From positions 1-20,541 of the forward strand of contig CAXIUT010000235.1 in the NCBI GenBank assembly GCA_964035545.1: a stretch of 20,541 bases of DNA, read 5' to 3'. Of this stretch, positions 8,105 to 18,996 are shown in pieces. Under the pieces are notes generated by a model, which worked only from the letters and a program-made list of their open reading frames with translations, did no database searches and was not told the DNA's origin. A program made the position numbers and the translations under genes. This stretch comes from Bugula neritina. Lineage: Eukaryota > Bryozoa > Gymnolaemata > Cheilostomatida > Bugulidae. The stretch's first letter is position 1. Each line of letters starts with the position of its first letter.

Positions 8105-8905
8105 TCACCAAAATATTTTATCTTAATATTTTAACTTAATATGGAAATATATATCATCTTTTCGGTTGATAAATATGTTTTTCGAACAAAATTTATCTTC
8201 TAAACACTGAAAATACCATATTTATAGCTTTTAAAAGTTAAAATAATATGTTTCTTTACTATTTTATTTATTTAACTACTATATTTTCTTATATGAAATA
8301 AAAAATTGATTAATTAAATGAATTTAATCAAGAAAAGTTTTTATCATTATTCTTAAAGAAGATTTTTCTAAACGACTTAGAGACTGAACTCTATTTCCAA
8401 ATACATTTTTACGTTTAAGTACAAGTCCAAGTGAAACTAAAACCTCTCTTTCCTTTTCTCCAATATTTCTTGAATCAAGAACTCCAAAGCAGCCAATTGG
8501 TTTTTTCATAAGATCTGATATCAAATGGAAGCCTTTTGCATTTAAGACTATTACGTTAATTTCCTGCTTCTAACATTTGTTCTTTCGATGTTCTTATTCT
8601 GATAAATTATATTCCTTTTCCTAAAAAAGATCTACCACTACGTTATATACTAGTAATCTGATAAATTTATATGAACTTCTTTGGTACTTTGGTAATGAGT
8701 TGGAATTGAAAAACTTGTGATTGTCTACTGTCTTTTATTCTGTTTTGATTACCCAGTTATATCATAAGTAATACGCATTTACGTAATATGCTACTCAAAA
8801 ATATCTAAAAAGCAATGCACTTATTCGAAACTCTTTCTCTTAAGATAACTTCTCACAATCATCGAAACGAATAGCTCCAGAACGAATATTACTAGTTCCC
8901 TTCAT
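8105..8905 (-). CDS. unrecognised protein, or C-terminal part of the upstream coiled-coil gene
   Basis: A coherent reading begins MKGTSNIRSGAIRFDDCEKL and passes through three homopolymer shifts (an extra base in each of the runs at 8797-8801, 8752-8754 and 8560-8562). It continues as SKEQMLEAGINVIVLNAKGF, ISDLMKKPIGCFGVLDSRNI, GEKEREVLVSLGLVLKRKN and ends at TGA 8105; corrected length is 266 codons. The middle looks like alternating beta strands and helices (VIVLNA, CFGVLD), so a globular alpha/beta domain is likely. The frame is also open upstream of the chosen ATG as far as the preceding gene (reading HQTWTQLVDCRRE), so it may be the C-terminal domain of that gene. I cannot name the family. 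The last 200 bp are AT-rich and less convincing. Confidence 0.5.
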
Positions 8906-8972
8906 CTATCTTCTACAATCTACTAATTGTGTCCATGTCTGATGAGCTTGATGTTAAGAAACCACCTATTTT

Positions 8973-9948
8973 TCACTTGATGCATTTTTCTATAAATATT
9001 TGACCCTCAATGTCAAAACACTCACCTATTTATGCTTTCGAGCCACTTTCTTATTTTAATTATATAATCAATTTTTATGATAATTTTAATTTACTCTTTA
9101 ATGTGTCTACTTCTCCTTTATAGTATTTTTATTGAACTTTCTTTGATTTTTATTAATTAGCTAATTGTTCTTTCAAACTTCTATTTTCTTGTTGTATGAG
9201 TTCATATGTTTATTTTGGTCCATGAGAAATATTTTAGAGAGTTTTAGGCATTAATTTTTGTTTATCTTCTAAATCATTCATCTTCTTTTGCTGAATAAAT
9301 ATACTTCTATCTTGAATATCATGTAATTTCCTCTGATCTTGAATTTTTTTCTTCAAATGTCCAATTTATTCACTCAACATATTTATTTTCTTCTGAGCCT
9401 CTTCTTCTTTTCTATAAATATCTTGATTCATTTATTTTTTTCCTATTTTCTAATGCAATTTCAAACTCTGATGAAGAGAATCTATCACTCTATCTTTCTC
9501 TCTAATCTAATTATGCAAATCTCCCACTTTCTGAGATTCATAAACCTTTATTTTAGCTTTTAAAGCCTATATCTATTTTTTAAGATGATTATTCTTCCTC
9601 ATTTAATTATCAAGTTCCTTCTTTATCACTTCTAAATCACATATAGATTACAATCTTTGATGGGATCTTATTTTTAATGTTTATTTTTGACTGCAACTTT
9701 ACTAATCAACTGATTCAAAGTTTAATTTAGTAATTTTAGTTATTCTTTAAGTTGATCGTTATTCTTTTTTTGTTTAGAATTATTTTTTGAACTAAATAGA
9801 ACAATTTTTACAGATCTTGAATTCTCGTTTGATACTTATATATAATTTTCTTAAGTCCATCGACATCATTATTACTTATATGTTCATTCATCTCAGATTA
9901 CTCAAAAGATATCTCCTACATAGAAGTACCCAAATCCATTTTCGACAT
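8973..9948 (-). CDS. long coiled-coil protein, about 325 aa
   Basis: It starts MSKMDLGTSMEEISFEESEM and, after restoring two missing bases (an A in a six-base run near 9790, and one near 9647), reads 326 codons to TGA. Almost the whole protein from residue 35 is heptad-like and rich in Lys, Glu, Gln, Leu and Ile, e.g. NNDQLKEELKLLNETLNQLI, KKELDNEMRKNNHLKKEIEA and EEIGHLKKKIQDQRKLHD. Many heptad Glu positions are TAA or TAG, as expected if these mean Glu. There are no membrane segments. It is probably a cytoskeletal, basal-body or ciliary structural protein, but this is inference from composition only. It may be fused to the frame at 8105-8905. It diverges from the calpain gene across a 184-bp gap. 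Confidence 0.75.
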
Positions 9949-10132
9949 TGTTATTAATTAATTAAGTTGTATTAATAACTTATCAGAAAAGAAAAAATAT
10001 TAAATATAACATATTATCATCCTTATTTGCAATATCTTTGACTAATTTTCTGTTAAAAATTAAAGAAATACAAGTTCATTTCATTTACCTGTCGAATATT
10101 CCGCTGAGATTTATTAAAATTAAAATAGCAAA

Positions 10133-12307
10133 ATGGGACCAATGCAAACTTGCATGGATTGTATGGGAAAAGGAGGAAATCAAAATGGTCTCTATAGCTT
10201 CTAAAGCTATAAAAAAGTACCTTTCTTCGGATCCATTGGAAACTATCTTAAAATGTTTAACGGAGGTGGATCCCAAAAATCAGGTTTTTTAAATAACATT
10301 GGTTCAATGATCGGAGGAGGCGGTGGTTTTGGAGGAATTTTACCTCAAGGTGGGGGTTCTTTTCCTCCTGGACCTGGTGGCATGTTTGGAATGTTATCAA
10401 ATCTACTACCAGCTGGAGTTGCAGATGCAGCTAACTCATCAGTTTTCGATATGGTCGGTAAAGAAACATATGTCCGTAAAATAAAGAAATCTAACTATCC
10501 TTAGATTGTAAAAAAATTAGCTGAAACAAATGAAAAATTCACTGATGAAGATTTTCCTCCCAATAAAACATCTCTTGGCAACCTTAGAGAACATGGAACT
10601 GATCCTTAATCAATTCAATGGAAAAGAATACATGATATACTTCCTAATCCAGTTTTTATCAAAGATAGAGTAGAACCAGCAGATATTCTTCAAGGACAAT
10701 TAGGAGATTGTTACTTTTTATCAGCTTTAGCATCACTTGCAGAACAAGGATATCGTATAAAGAATTTGTTTCCTTCAGTTTAAATGAGCAAAAATGGAAT
10801 TTATATGGCTAGAATTCTGTTTAATGGATAATATCAGTAAGTTGTTGTTGATGACTATTTTCCAGTAAATCGATCTGGTAAAGTAGCTTTTGCACAACCA
10901 GCTAATAACTAAGAAATATGGGTTTTAGTATTGGAAAAATGTTGGGCAAAACTCTATGGATCATATGCTTAAATTATAGGAGGACTACCTAATTAAGTTT
11001 TACATGCCTTCTGTTCAGCTCCTGTTTATTTCCATCGAATTCCTTAATCTCCATAAAAAACAATAACTACTATGGAATCGAATGCTTGCAGGCTATCAAA
11101 AGGATATCTTCAGGACTGTGGAACTAGAAACAGTTCAGATATTTAACAAAAAGGATTCGTTAAAGGTCATGCTTATACCATAGTAATTTTCTATTTATTC
11201 AGTTGGGTGTTTATAATAAACCTGTAAAATTAGTAAAATTAAGAAATCCTTGGGGACATAAATAATGGAAAGGAAGAGCCAGTGATTATGATACAGATTT
11301 TTGGAATCAAGTAAGTGCAACTGATAAACAGCTTCTTTAATATTAAGATTCTACCAGAAAAACTTAAAAGATGGAGTCTTCTTCGTCCTTTGGTAAGATT
11401 TTCTTATTTACTTTCAACTAGTTGACATCTGTAAAATCAATGATAATGCTCATTATAACTTTGTCCCATCCTAGTTTTAACATTTAGCTCCTAAGTTGTT
11501 TCAAATATAAGTTAGAGGGGATTAAAGTGCCCCTATGACTCTTGCCGTTACTCAATCCAGCAAAAGAGGAACTTCTAAAAAATCTTATTCCAGAAATTTT
11601 GCAGCTTTAGGAAAATGGGATTAAAATAGTTCATCGTATCATTATGTTAAATCAATATCAGGCAGATCTTTTCCAGATAATTTTATTTAAGTATAAAAAG
11701 CAGATCCAGGAAAATATTTATTGTATACAAAGTATTTCTGGTCAGGTAGTAGCAAAGGAACAGCAGTTGTCAATAGTTATTCAGATAATCCAGCTGAAAT
11801 CAAATAATTTACTGACATAGCTCCTTAAGAATTTTTGAGACAAATATTTTATGATCATGCAAAGAAAAATCCAAAAAAGAAAAATTTACCTAACTCTCCT
11901 GATTGGGTCTGCTCTGACATCTTACTAAATTAAGGAGGATTTTCATACTTTGTCAGCAAATCATTGATAAAAATTCTAATAACAAATTTGGAGTTACTCT
12001 TCAAGAATCATAGTATAATTAAAAAAGATTAGTCTTGCAACCTCCTTATAAAGGTTCTTCAACTGTAAAATAATAAGTTGGACCTGGAAAACCTCTTATC
12101 ATAGTCGCCTAAATTCAAGCTTAAAACTTCCAAATTCCATAAGTAATCCAACACCAACAGTAGTTCCTATCCAATGATTTATTATTTTTTATATCATAGT
12201 TTAATATTATATTTTCCCTCGTCGATTAATTTTAAATTATAAACTATAAAAACAAGCAATGTAACTCATCACTAGATGCCAAAAAATAATAGACATCTAA
12301 AAAATGA
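10133..12307 (+). CDS. calpain-family cysteine protease (C2)
   Basis: The start is MGPMQTCMDCMGKGG, then a Gly/Pro-rich linker (residues about 40-90). The CysPc domain has PADILQGQLGDCYFLSALAS with Cys193, KGHAYTI with His346, and LRNPWG with Asn365, the full catalytic triad. FVLWEDFLIYF ends the protease core (consensus F.DF...F), with its Glu encoded by TAA. Residues beyond about 415 form a calpain-type beta-sandwich-like tail. One 20-nt intron (11183-11202) lies right after GHAYTI. Two missing bases, in runs at 11366-11369 and 11949-11951, are needed; then the gene is exactly 719 codons. No EF-hand or membrane segment is seen. The stop overlaps the next ATG (ATGA), and the last 40 codons look UTR-like, so the true stop may be earlier. 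Known role: Ca2+-regulated limited proteolysis in the cytosol. Confidence 0.93.
11183..11202 (+). other. 20-nt intron in calpain
   Basis: GTAATTTTCTATTTATTCAG lies between GHAYTI and LGVYN. Removing it restores the conserved path from the catalytic His to NPWG. Confidence 0.9.
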
Positions 12308-13195
12308 GATATCATAAAAAAAGGATTATTCAATTCCTTTTTAGCTATCATACTTCTATTCACTCTGGTGTGGGGAGGAAGATAACTCGGATCATCACTA
12401 TGGCCATAAAATATATCTAATGAAGCATATTTCTTCTTTTCTGGTTAAATAACTATCCATTTGATAGCACAATTATTCAGTTTCCTAATATTTGTCCCAG
12501 GCTATTTCAACTTGAGTTCTTACTACGAACGGTTCAAAATCAACAATCGATCAAAATGGCCTTGGCAACGTAGTAACTGGAATTTCACATTATAAAAAAC
12601 AATTTATAACCCTACTCATGAACTAAATGTTTCTCTATCCTCTCATTGTCTATTCTTCAACCCTTCTAGGAATCAAACAAAAATTTACAGGCTTTCCATC
12701 TTTACAAGAACTATCAACTCATCTATTAATCATATACTTTCTTTAAGATTTATTTTTCTACTGGGTTCATCGTCTATTCCATACCTATAAATTTCTTTAC
12801 AAGTACCATAAAGTGCATCATTAATACGATAAAATATTTACATTTGCAACAGAATACTTCCATCCAGTAGATCTCATCTTTGGCAATGTGGTAAATCTTA
12901 TTTTATATAGATTCCCTCAGCTTTGGCCATATTCACGCTTGGAAATAAACTTCATTGCTTCACTTACTTCTTCTGGGTTGCTTGGAAAGTTATGCTAGGC
13001 AATTAAGGACATGCAGGCTATGAGTTGCCATGGAGTCCATTGAGAATCCTCCCTCTAATTAGTGGACCTTCTTTCATGATCACCATCATAGCGTCAATAT
13101 AGGGCAATTATGCTGGAAGTTGTTATCTATGGGATATTATTTTTGGCACAAGTGACTTATATTTTAATGATTTTCTTAAAATAAAAAAGAAATGA
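12304..13195 (+). CDS. fatty acid hydroxylase / sterol desaturase family protein, copy 1
   Basis: This is an integral-membrane di-iron oxygenase of the ERG3/ERG25/SUR2 superfamily. The His boxes are HRLFHT, HKVHHEY and SFHDHHHS, with the intervening TEYFHP and FTYFFW segments. Hydrophobic segments near the N-terminus (FLAIILLFTLVW, LIAQLFSFLIFV) and mid-protein (FLYPLIVYSS, LLIIYFLEDLFFYW) place it in the ER membrane. A 20-nt intron is at 12891-12910. Four one-base corrections (runs near 12318-12324 and 12594-12599, a missing C near 13075, an extra G near 13101) give exactly 290 codons. Likely role: O2-dependent hydroxylation or desaturation of a sterol or sphingolipid/fatty acyl chain; the substrate cannot be told. 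A tandem paralogue follows 31 bp downstream. Confidence 0.9.
12891..12910 (+). other. 20-nt intron in hydroxylase copy 1
   Basis: GTAAATCTTATTTTATATAG follows the Val codon of FGNV. After removal the protein continues IPSALAIFTLGNK, matching the paralogue. Confidence 0.9.
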
Positions 13196-13226
13196 TTTGA
13201 TGAACTTTATTATTAAATATTTTGAT

Positions 13227-14178
13227 ATGACAAAAATAAACTCTCCCCAAGGATTTATTTTGGATAAATGCTCAAAGATTATTCAAATATAAAAAAGAAG
13301 ATACCGAAATAAAGGACTTCTATCATCTTTTATTGGGTTTTTTTCTTTTGATTGGCATTGTATGGATTAGTCAAGTTATGGGAGAATCAGTATGGCCTTC
13401 TTAAATTAAAAATAAAACACAATTTCTAATTCTTGGAGTTACCTTAGTTCATTTTTTAACTCAATTTTTAAGTTTTTTAATTTACCTTCCTGGATATCTA
13501 GATATATTTCAAAGCTACTAAAAATATAAAATAAATAAATCATCTCCTTGGCCTGGTAACAAAATAATTGGAATAAATATCTTCTTAAACTTATGATAAA
13601 TATTCTTGTCAATCAACTTGTAATAATACCTGTCATACTATTTGTAACAACATTTAAAGTAAGACAAAGATTTGATGATTTTCCTTCCTTTTAGTAGATT
13701 TTTTCACAACTATTTATCGTTTATTTCATTGAAGATTTCTTTTTTATTGGGGACATCGATTATTTCACACCTATCCAACTCTCTATAAAATGCATAAGGT
13801 ACATCATTAATTTGCAAAAATATTTACCTTTGTAACCTAATATTTCCATCCTTTCGATTTCGGTGTTGCTAATGTGGTAAATATTTCATCATTTAGACTC
13901 CTTCAGGATTAGCATTTATTATTTTGGGATCTAAAGCTCACTGTTTTACTTATTTCTTTTGGGTATTTTGGAAAGTAATGCTCAGTACAGAAGGACATTC
14001 AGGATATTAATTTCCTTGGAGTCCCTTCAGAATATTCCCTTTCATAACAGGATCTTCCTTCCATGACCATCATCATAGCCATAATGTTGGTAACTATGCT
14101 GGAAGTTGTTATTTTTGGGATCTATTGCTAGGAACTGGTGAAGTATACTTTAAGTAATTTCTCAAATAAATAAAATGA
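13227..14178 (+). CDS. fatty acid hydroxylase / sterol desaturase family protein, copy 2
   Basis: This is the tandem paralogue of 12304-13195 with the same His boxes: HRLFHT, HKVHHEF and SFHDHHHSHN. The protein starts MTKETLPKDLFWINAQRLFK and has membrane segments LLLGFFLLIGIVWI and FLILGVTLVHFLTQFLSFLI near the N-terminus. The 20-nt intron at 13877-13896 is at the identical position and phase. Three corrections (extra A near 13231-13235, missing A near 13562, missing T near 13745) give 311 codons. Divergence is highest in the N-terminal third, highest identity lies around the His boxes. Where copy 1 has GAA or GAG in TEYFHP and GYELPWSP, this copy has TAA, and the reverse holds at two other sites. 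Same predicted ER di-iron chemistry; substrate unknown. Confidence 0.9.
13877..13896 (+). other. 20-nt intron in hydroxylase copy 2
   Basis: GTAAATATTTCATCATTTAG sits after the Val codon of VANV, the same position as in copy 1. Exon 2 continues TPSGLAFIILGSK. Confidence 0.9.
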
Positions 14179-14246
14179 TATTTGTTAAAACCTATGTTCT
14201 ATATTTATTAAAACTAATATAATAATATCGAGTATCATTCATTATC

Positions 14247-15492
14247 TCAATCATTAATAAACCCATTAATTTCTAATTCTTCAAAATTTTATTCTTCCTT
14301 AAGCATTCTTAATTCCTAATCGTTTAGCAACATTTCTTAAGACGATATTTATCTCATTTTATTTCCTATATTCTATTATATCTCCTAAATCTACTTCTCG
14401 TATTTCTGATTCATATTAGCCATCTTATCCAAAACCTTATTCTTTAACTACTGCAAATCCTATATCTATTTCTTCAATTCATTTATCCTATCTTCTTTTG
14501 TCATCTCTTTCACATCTTTTCGATATTATTACATCCTATTTATTCTTGCTTTATTGTTCAAACTGATTATTCTGATCTATTCTCCAAGATATTGATATTT
14601 TACTCATATCTTCTAAAAAGCTATTAAGTTACTCTTTCTTCTTTAACTTCATTTTTATTTTATAATTTTGTTTATCTTTATTAGTAACTTATTTTTTTAG
14701 ATAATTGCTGGGTCTTTGATTTAGCTCCATTGCATTTAAGAGTATTTCCATTAATATTCATCAAATTTTGTCTAACATTATTTTATGCCTCTTTCATAAA
14801 ATACTGATGTATATCAAATACATTTTTATTTCTCACCAATTTTATCATCTCGTCTTTATATTTCTTCTTCAGTAAATTTTATTTTGACTCGAATTGATTT
14901 ATTACCCTGTTTTGTTCATTTACTTTCTATTTATACCATAAAAGTTGTCGCTAGATCTCATTTATCTTACCTTGCATCTTCTAAATACCAATATTATTAT
15001 TATGAAATGTATTCTGAAAATATGTTCTATGATTAACTTTATACTGTGACTTTTCTCTACTCTTCAGTATTTTATTTATTCTTCCTCAAAAATATACTCC
15101 TATTATTGATCCTTTTCTTTTTTAACTTTGATTGACTTGATGAATTCAGAGTATTTCTCTGTTCTTCTTCAACTTTCACTGCAATATACTTTTTTAGAAT
15201 TATCTAGATTGATTAAGCAACTCCCAAAGGAATTTTAACATCATTTTATTTCTCTTCCTTTTTGGTTTGTCTATAAGAATCAACTGCTTTAATTTTTTTA
15301 TCATTACTAGCCTTATATTTTTCATTATCAATGATTTTGATGGCTTCATAGCACTTACCCAAGATAATTTGTTATTTTTTGAGAATGAGTTTGTAAAAAA
15401 TCATGGTCACGTTAATGAGAATAATGAATAGTTGGAGAATAATTTTTAGATGAAGTCAAACTTAGATTGACTATTTTAGCTTTTTTTATCAT
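14247..15492 (-). CDS. long coiled-coil protein, about 415 aa
   Basis: It starts MIKKAKIVNLSLTSSKNYSP and ends EELEINGFIND before TGA. Four one-base corrections (net +2) give exactly 416 codons. An N-terminal 55 residues of mixed composition precede extended coiled coil: KKEEKENDVKIPLGVAESIE, GKINEIERQLLWYKEKVNEQ, KKKYKDEMIKLVRNKN, and EMTKEDRINELKKEIEDLQE near the C-terminus. Glu residues in heptads are mostly TAA/TAG. There is no signal peptide, membrane helix or zinc motif. By composition it resembles structural proteins of cilia, basal bodies or the cortex, but no family is recognised. It converges with hydroxylase copy 2 (68 bp between stops). Confidence 0.75.
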
Positions 15493-15785
15493 CTTCATAG
15501 AATAGAAGTATTATTATTCTTCTTTTATTATTATTACAATTATAAAATAGAAATATACCAAAAATCCAACTTAACATAATTGTATTTTTACTAGATCAAA
15601 ATAGCTTAATTTGATTGATAACTTTGAATATTAATTAACCTTGAAATACTTAATATTAAAGATATTTTGAATATATAAAGTTCTACCTATGATTTGTAAT
15701 ATTATACTACAATAAGATTTGTTAGATGCTGTGCTAATACAGAAACTTCAAATACACTGATTAAAAAGAACCAGATTTCAATCAA

Positions 15786-16422
15786 ATGGATCTCTACTTC
15801 TATAAATAAAATACAGCCAGTGTAGGAGTCAAAGCAAGATTCAACAATAAAAACAAAAACGATCCTTCTGGAACATTAATTCACTTTAATTCAAATATCT
15901 CAAAAAATTATGGAGATATCAAACTTGGGCAATACAGTTCTGGAAAATTGGAAAAAAATTGTCACTGATACTAACTTTAAAATACATACTCCAAACTATA
16001 TCGCCAGCCATCCTTAAGAATTTGGAAATGGATCTCTTGAAGACATGATAAAAAATTAAAGAAAAGCAATCGCTCAATCTATCATAAAAACTCTCAAAGC
16101 AGCTCATATCAAAGACAAACATTTTAAAAGAAATTTAGATTTAGCAAGATGGAGGGATAGAGATGACGATTTAGCTTAAATTTTTATGATTTAAAAGCAA
16201 AGATGGAAAGTTTAAGGAGGATAAGAAGGACTTGTAAAAGTAACTCGACTTTTTGGCAAACCTAAAGAACATGATCACAAGATATTCAGAACTTTAAACA
16301 GATAAACAGTAAATGATCCTGAACTGCTAATAAAGATGCTAAAATAAAAAGGAGTTGAGCCTAAAAACAATGTGAGCTATCCATCTTTAATTGAAAAAGT
16401 CTATTATAAAGGCTTATAATGA
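15786..16422 (+). CDS. hypothetical protein, about 211 aa
   Basis: It starts MDLYFYKENTASVGVKARFN. Removing one extra base in the A-run near 15945 gives 212 codons to TGA. The body is soluble, basic and mostly helical: HTPNYIASHPEEFGNGSLED, KHFKRNLDLARWRDRDDDLA, then LVKVTRLFGKPKEHDHK. The short Pro/Tyr/His motif PNYIASHPEEFG and the overall size recall small axonemal microtubule-associated proteins, but this is only an impression. No signal peptide or membrane segment. It converges on the kinase gene with just 14 bp between the two stop codons. Confidence 0.75.
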
Positions 16423-16436
16423 TAAAAAAATATTTA

Positions 16437-17947
16437 TCATAATAAATTTGAAATATCTTTACCTAATTTTGAAAATCTGCTTTGTTTAAGTTTTTATACT
16501 TTTGAAGTTTTCGATATGCGAGATTTAGATAGTTTACTTTTTCTAATTCCATCATCTTCAACAGAATTAATATTAATATTAGCTCCAAACTCCATAGTTA
16601 AACAACTATCTTTAATCAAACTATTCCTCATATTTCTCATTGCTTGTGAAGTAATTGATTGATCAAGATGATTTAGAGTAGAATAAGATGAACAAAGACT
16701 ATCCATATTTTTAATTTATAAAGGGTTGCCTATTTTTCTAAGATGCAGATTTATAGTGCATTATTACTCTGGAATTTCATCAGCATCGTCTTCCTCATTT
16801 TTGAAATATGGTTACTTCAATGCCTATTCTGGAGTTATCCTCTTTGAAGGGTTTGTTTCAATCATTTTAAGTAATAACTTAGATTCTAAATATTGGGTAT
16901 TTTTACAATTCTATGATAACTTTTGCAATGAAGATTTAGTATAATAGCATTTTCTATTGTTAGACATAACTTCTTTACCACTTTTACCTGCAAGAGATAA
17001 CGTCCTGTTAGCCTAAATAATCAATAAAAATACATTTTATAGAAGATACAGCCTAAACTAAACATATCAGAAGCACATTTTGTTTCTTTTTCTTATCAGT
17101 TAAGTTAGCAATTTAAGGAGCAATAAAACCAGGTGTCCCACATCTTAAATATATATACTACTTAGCATCAGCAAAAGTTGCTAATCCAAAGTCAATTATC
17201 ACACATTGTTCTTCATTGTTTTATTTTTTTCTAATCATTATATTCTAAGGTTTAAGATCTCTGTGAATAATATTTTTTTATTTCATCTATTTCAATGCAA
17301 GTAATAATTGCTTCATATACTATTTTTGATTTTTAATCAACATTTTATGACCTATTTTATCTTTTAATGTATCTCCTAAAAGCTCCATCTTTAAATAAAA
17401 AGCCTTTTAAGTCTCAAATATATACTAATAAGGAATTATATAAGGACTATTCAATGCTTTTATTGCTTATACTTCACTATAAAATGATTCTTTTAACTTC
17501 TAAGTCTCTAAAAAACCTTTCTTTTCAAAACTTTTCATAGCAAATCTATCTCCATAACTAGTGATAACTTGATAAACAGCTGCAAAGGCTCCTTCTCCAA
17601 TTTTCTTAAATTAAGTAACAATTTCTTGTAAACCTTTAATAATAGAATATCTTCCCATAGTTTCAAAGATAGTTATTAATTTTTATTTTTCTTCAATTAC
17701 GATGTCAAGAAAATTTAAATCATCAGTGATTCTAAGTATAAATGTTTATTATTTCTGTTTGACTTAAGCCTTGATTATTTGAATATTAAGAGTTTTTGTA
17801 GAGTTCAAATACCTTTTTATGGATCTTGTTGTTTTTACTATATAAGATCATATTTACCTTTACCTCAAATACATCTTTACTTGTGATCATTATGAGACGA
17901 TTTTCTTTACGATGAGCCTTAAATATTAAACTTTTTCCTTTGTCCAT
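16437..17947 (-). CDS. Ser/Thr protein kinase with N-terminal PH-like region
   Basis: Residues 1-100 (MDKGKSLIFKAHRKENRLIM...) look like a small beta-rich PH-type module, as in many ciliate kinases. The kinase domain then shows the full motif set: IGEGAFAAVY (P-loop), FAMKSF (catalytic Lys), SEVEAI (alpha-C Glu), HRDLKPEN (catalytic loop), VIIDFGLATF (DFG), GTPGFIAPE (activation segment end), and SDMFSLGCIF. The Glu of KPEN is TAG and the Glu of APE is TAA. After the domain (NPSKRITPEEALKEPYF) comes an acidic then Ser-rich tail. A 21-nt intron lies at 17013-17033. Three one-base corrections give 497 codons. All catalytic residues are present, so it should be active; the group is CAMK/AGC-like but not further assignable. 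Confidence 0.93.
17013..17033 (-). other. 21-nt intron in the kinase gene
   Basis: It begins GTATTTTTATTG and ends TTATTTAG on the minus strand. Removal joins IFYKM to LTGR, the expected kinase path. It contains a T5 run, so 20 nt is possible if one T is an over-call. It also removes an in-frame TGA. Confidence 0.8.
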
Positions 17948-18216
17948 ATTGATCGATTCTTTCTATTATGAAGAAGAAAAAAAAATATTTCTATAGAAGA
18001 TTAAAAATCTAAAATAATTGAAAATAGAGTCACAAAATAAAAATCAATCATTATTTATTAGTTAAAAAAATAATTTTAAACTGATTTTTATCCTTATTCA
18101 ATTACATACAATTTTTTATATTTTTAATCAATAAAACCTCTTGGAATTTTATATTTAGATACGAAGAAATTAAAGCTTGATCATGAGCAAATAGTTATAT
18201 CAATTCAGTTAAAAAA

Positions 18217-18885
18217 TCAATACAGCTGAAACAGAAAGTTAAATAACAAAAATAAAAAGAGTAAATAAAATATTTCAAAGACTTCTAGTGACATTTTATA
18301 AGATATGTAAATACAAACAAAACAAAGTTTAAAGATCAATTTAGATGAAGAGAAACAGCTACTAATAGCAAAATAAATCCTCCAAACAAAAACAGTATAA
18401 ATCCATAGAAGGCAAACCTTTGTCCCCCAGCTATACACTTCCCAAAAAATCCACAATGATGATCAAGATCTCTCACACAAACTTCGCATTCCATACAATG
18501 ACTCATTTCACTAATATTTCTACTACATTTCTCACAATATTTAAAACTGCTAACTCCTTCTTATTTCAAATGTTACTCACTAACAATTCCAGGATTCATA
18601 CATATAGTCAAGAAGTAAAAGAAATTTATAAACAAAAGTACTAAAATATCCAAATTTACCATAAGTTTACCAAAATCATCTTTAGTATCCTTTGTAGAAA
18701 AGTATGATAAAATAATTACCAGGATGAAGATGATATTGATGAAGACAACACAAGGTACTGAATTACTGTAAGTGTCATGAATGAGAAGAAAAGGTATACC
18801 TTTGCCTGAATAACATACTGGGAGAATAGTGTTTTAACCGGTAGTAATAATTCTGAGAGGGTTTTTATTAAATAGTATCGTTCAT
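18217..18885 (-). CDS. DHHC-type palmitoyltransferase
   Basis: The zinc-binding cysteine-rich domain is clear: YCEKCSRNISEMSHCMECEV followed by CVRDLDHHCGFFGKCIAGGQ, with the catalytic DHHC tetrad. Four hydrophobic regions fit the family topology: two before (VYLFFSFMTLTVIQY with VVFINIIFILVIILSY, and LDILVLLFINFFYFLTI), one right after the CRD (FYGFILFLFGGFILLLVAV), and one at the C-terminus (FEIFYLLFLFLLFNFLF). MNPG before the CRD matches the DPG element. Three missing bases must be restored, giving 224 codons; without the last one the protein would stop at 18336 and lose its final membrane helix. At about 223 aa it is small for a DHHC enzyme. Role: S-acylation of membrane-associated proteins at Golgi or plasma membrane. 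Confidence 0.85.
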
Positions 18886-18996
18886 TTAAACATTATTTTA
18901 TTTTTATTGATTAAATTGAAAATTATTTGAAAAAAGTAACAGAAATTTTGATAAATAATTGATAATGATTAAATTTCTGAATTTAACTTAGAGCTA

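Noticed and set aside
8762-8800. TGA read as Trp inside the 8105-8905 gene (two in-frame TGA codons in one frame)
   Set aside because: TGA clearly ends the cysteine protease, LUC7, kinase and others, and single-base homopolymer corrections give a better protein without any TGA.
9339-9563. Plus-strand hydrophobic ORF; likewise 19830-20099
   Set aside because: Both are antisense to minus-strand coiled-coil genes, whose Lys/Glu codons read as Phe/Leu/Ser on the other strand.
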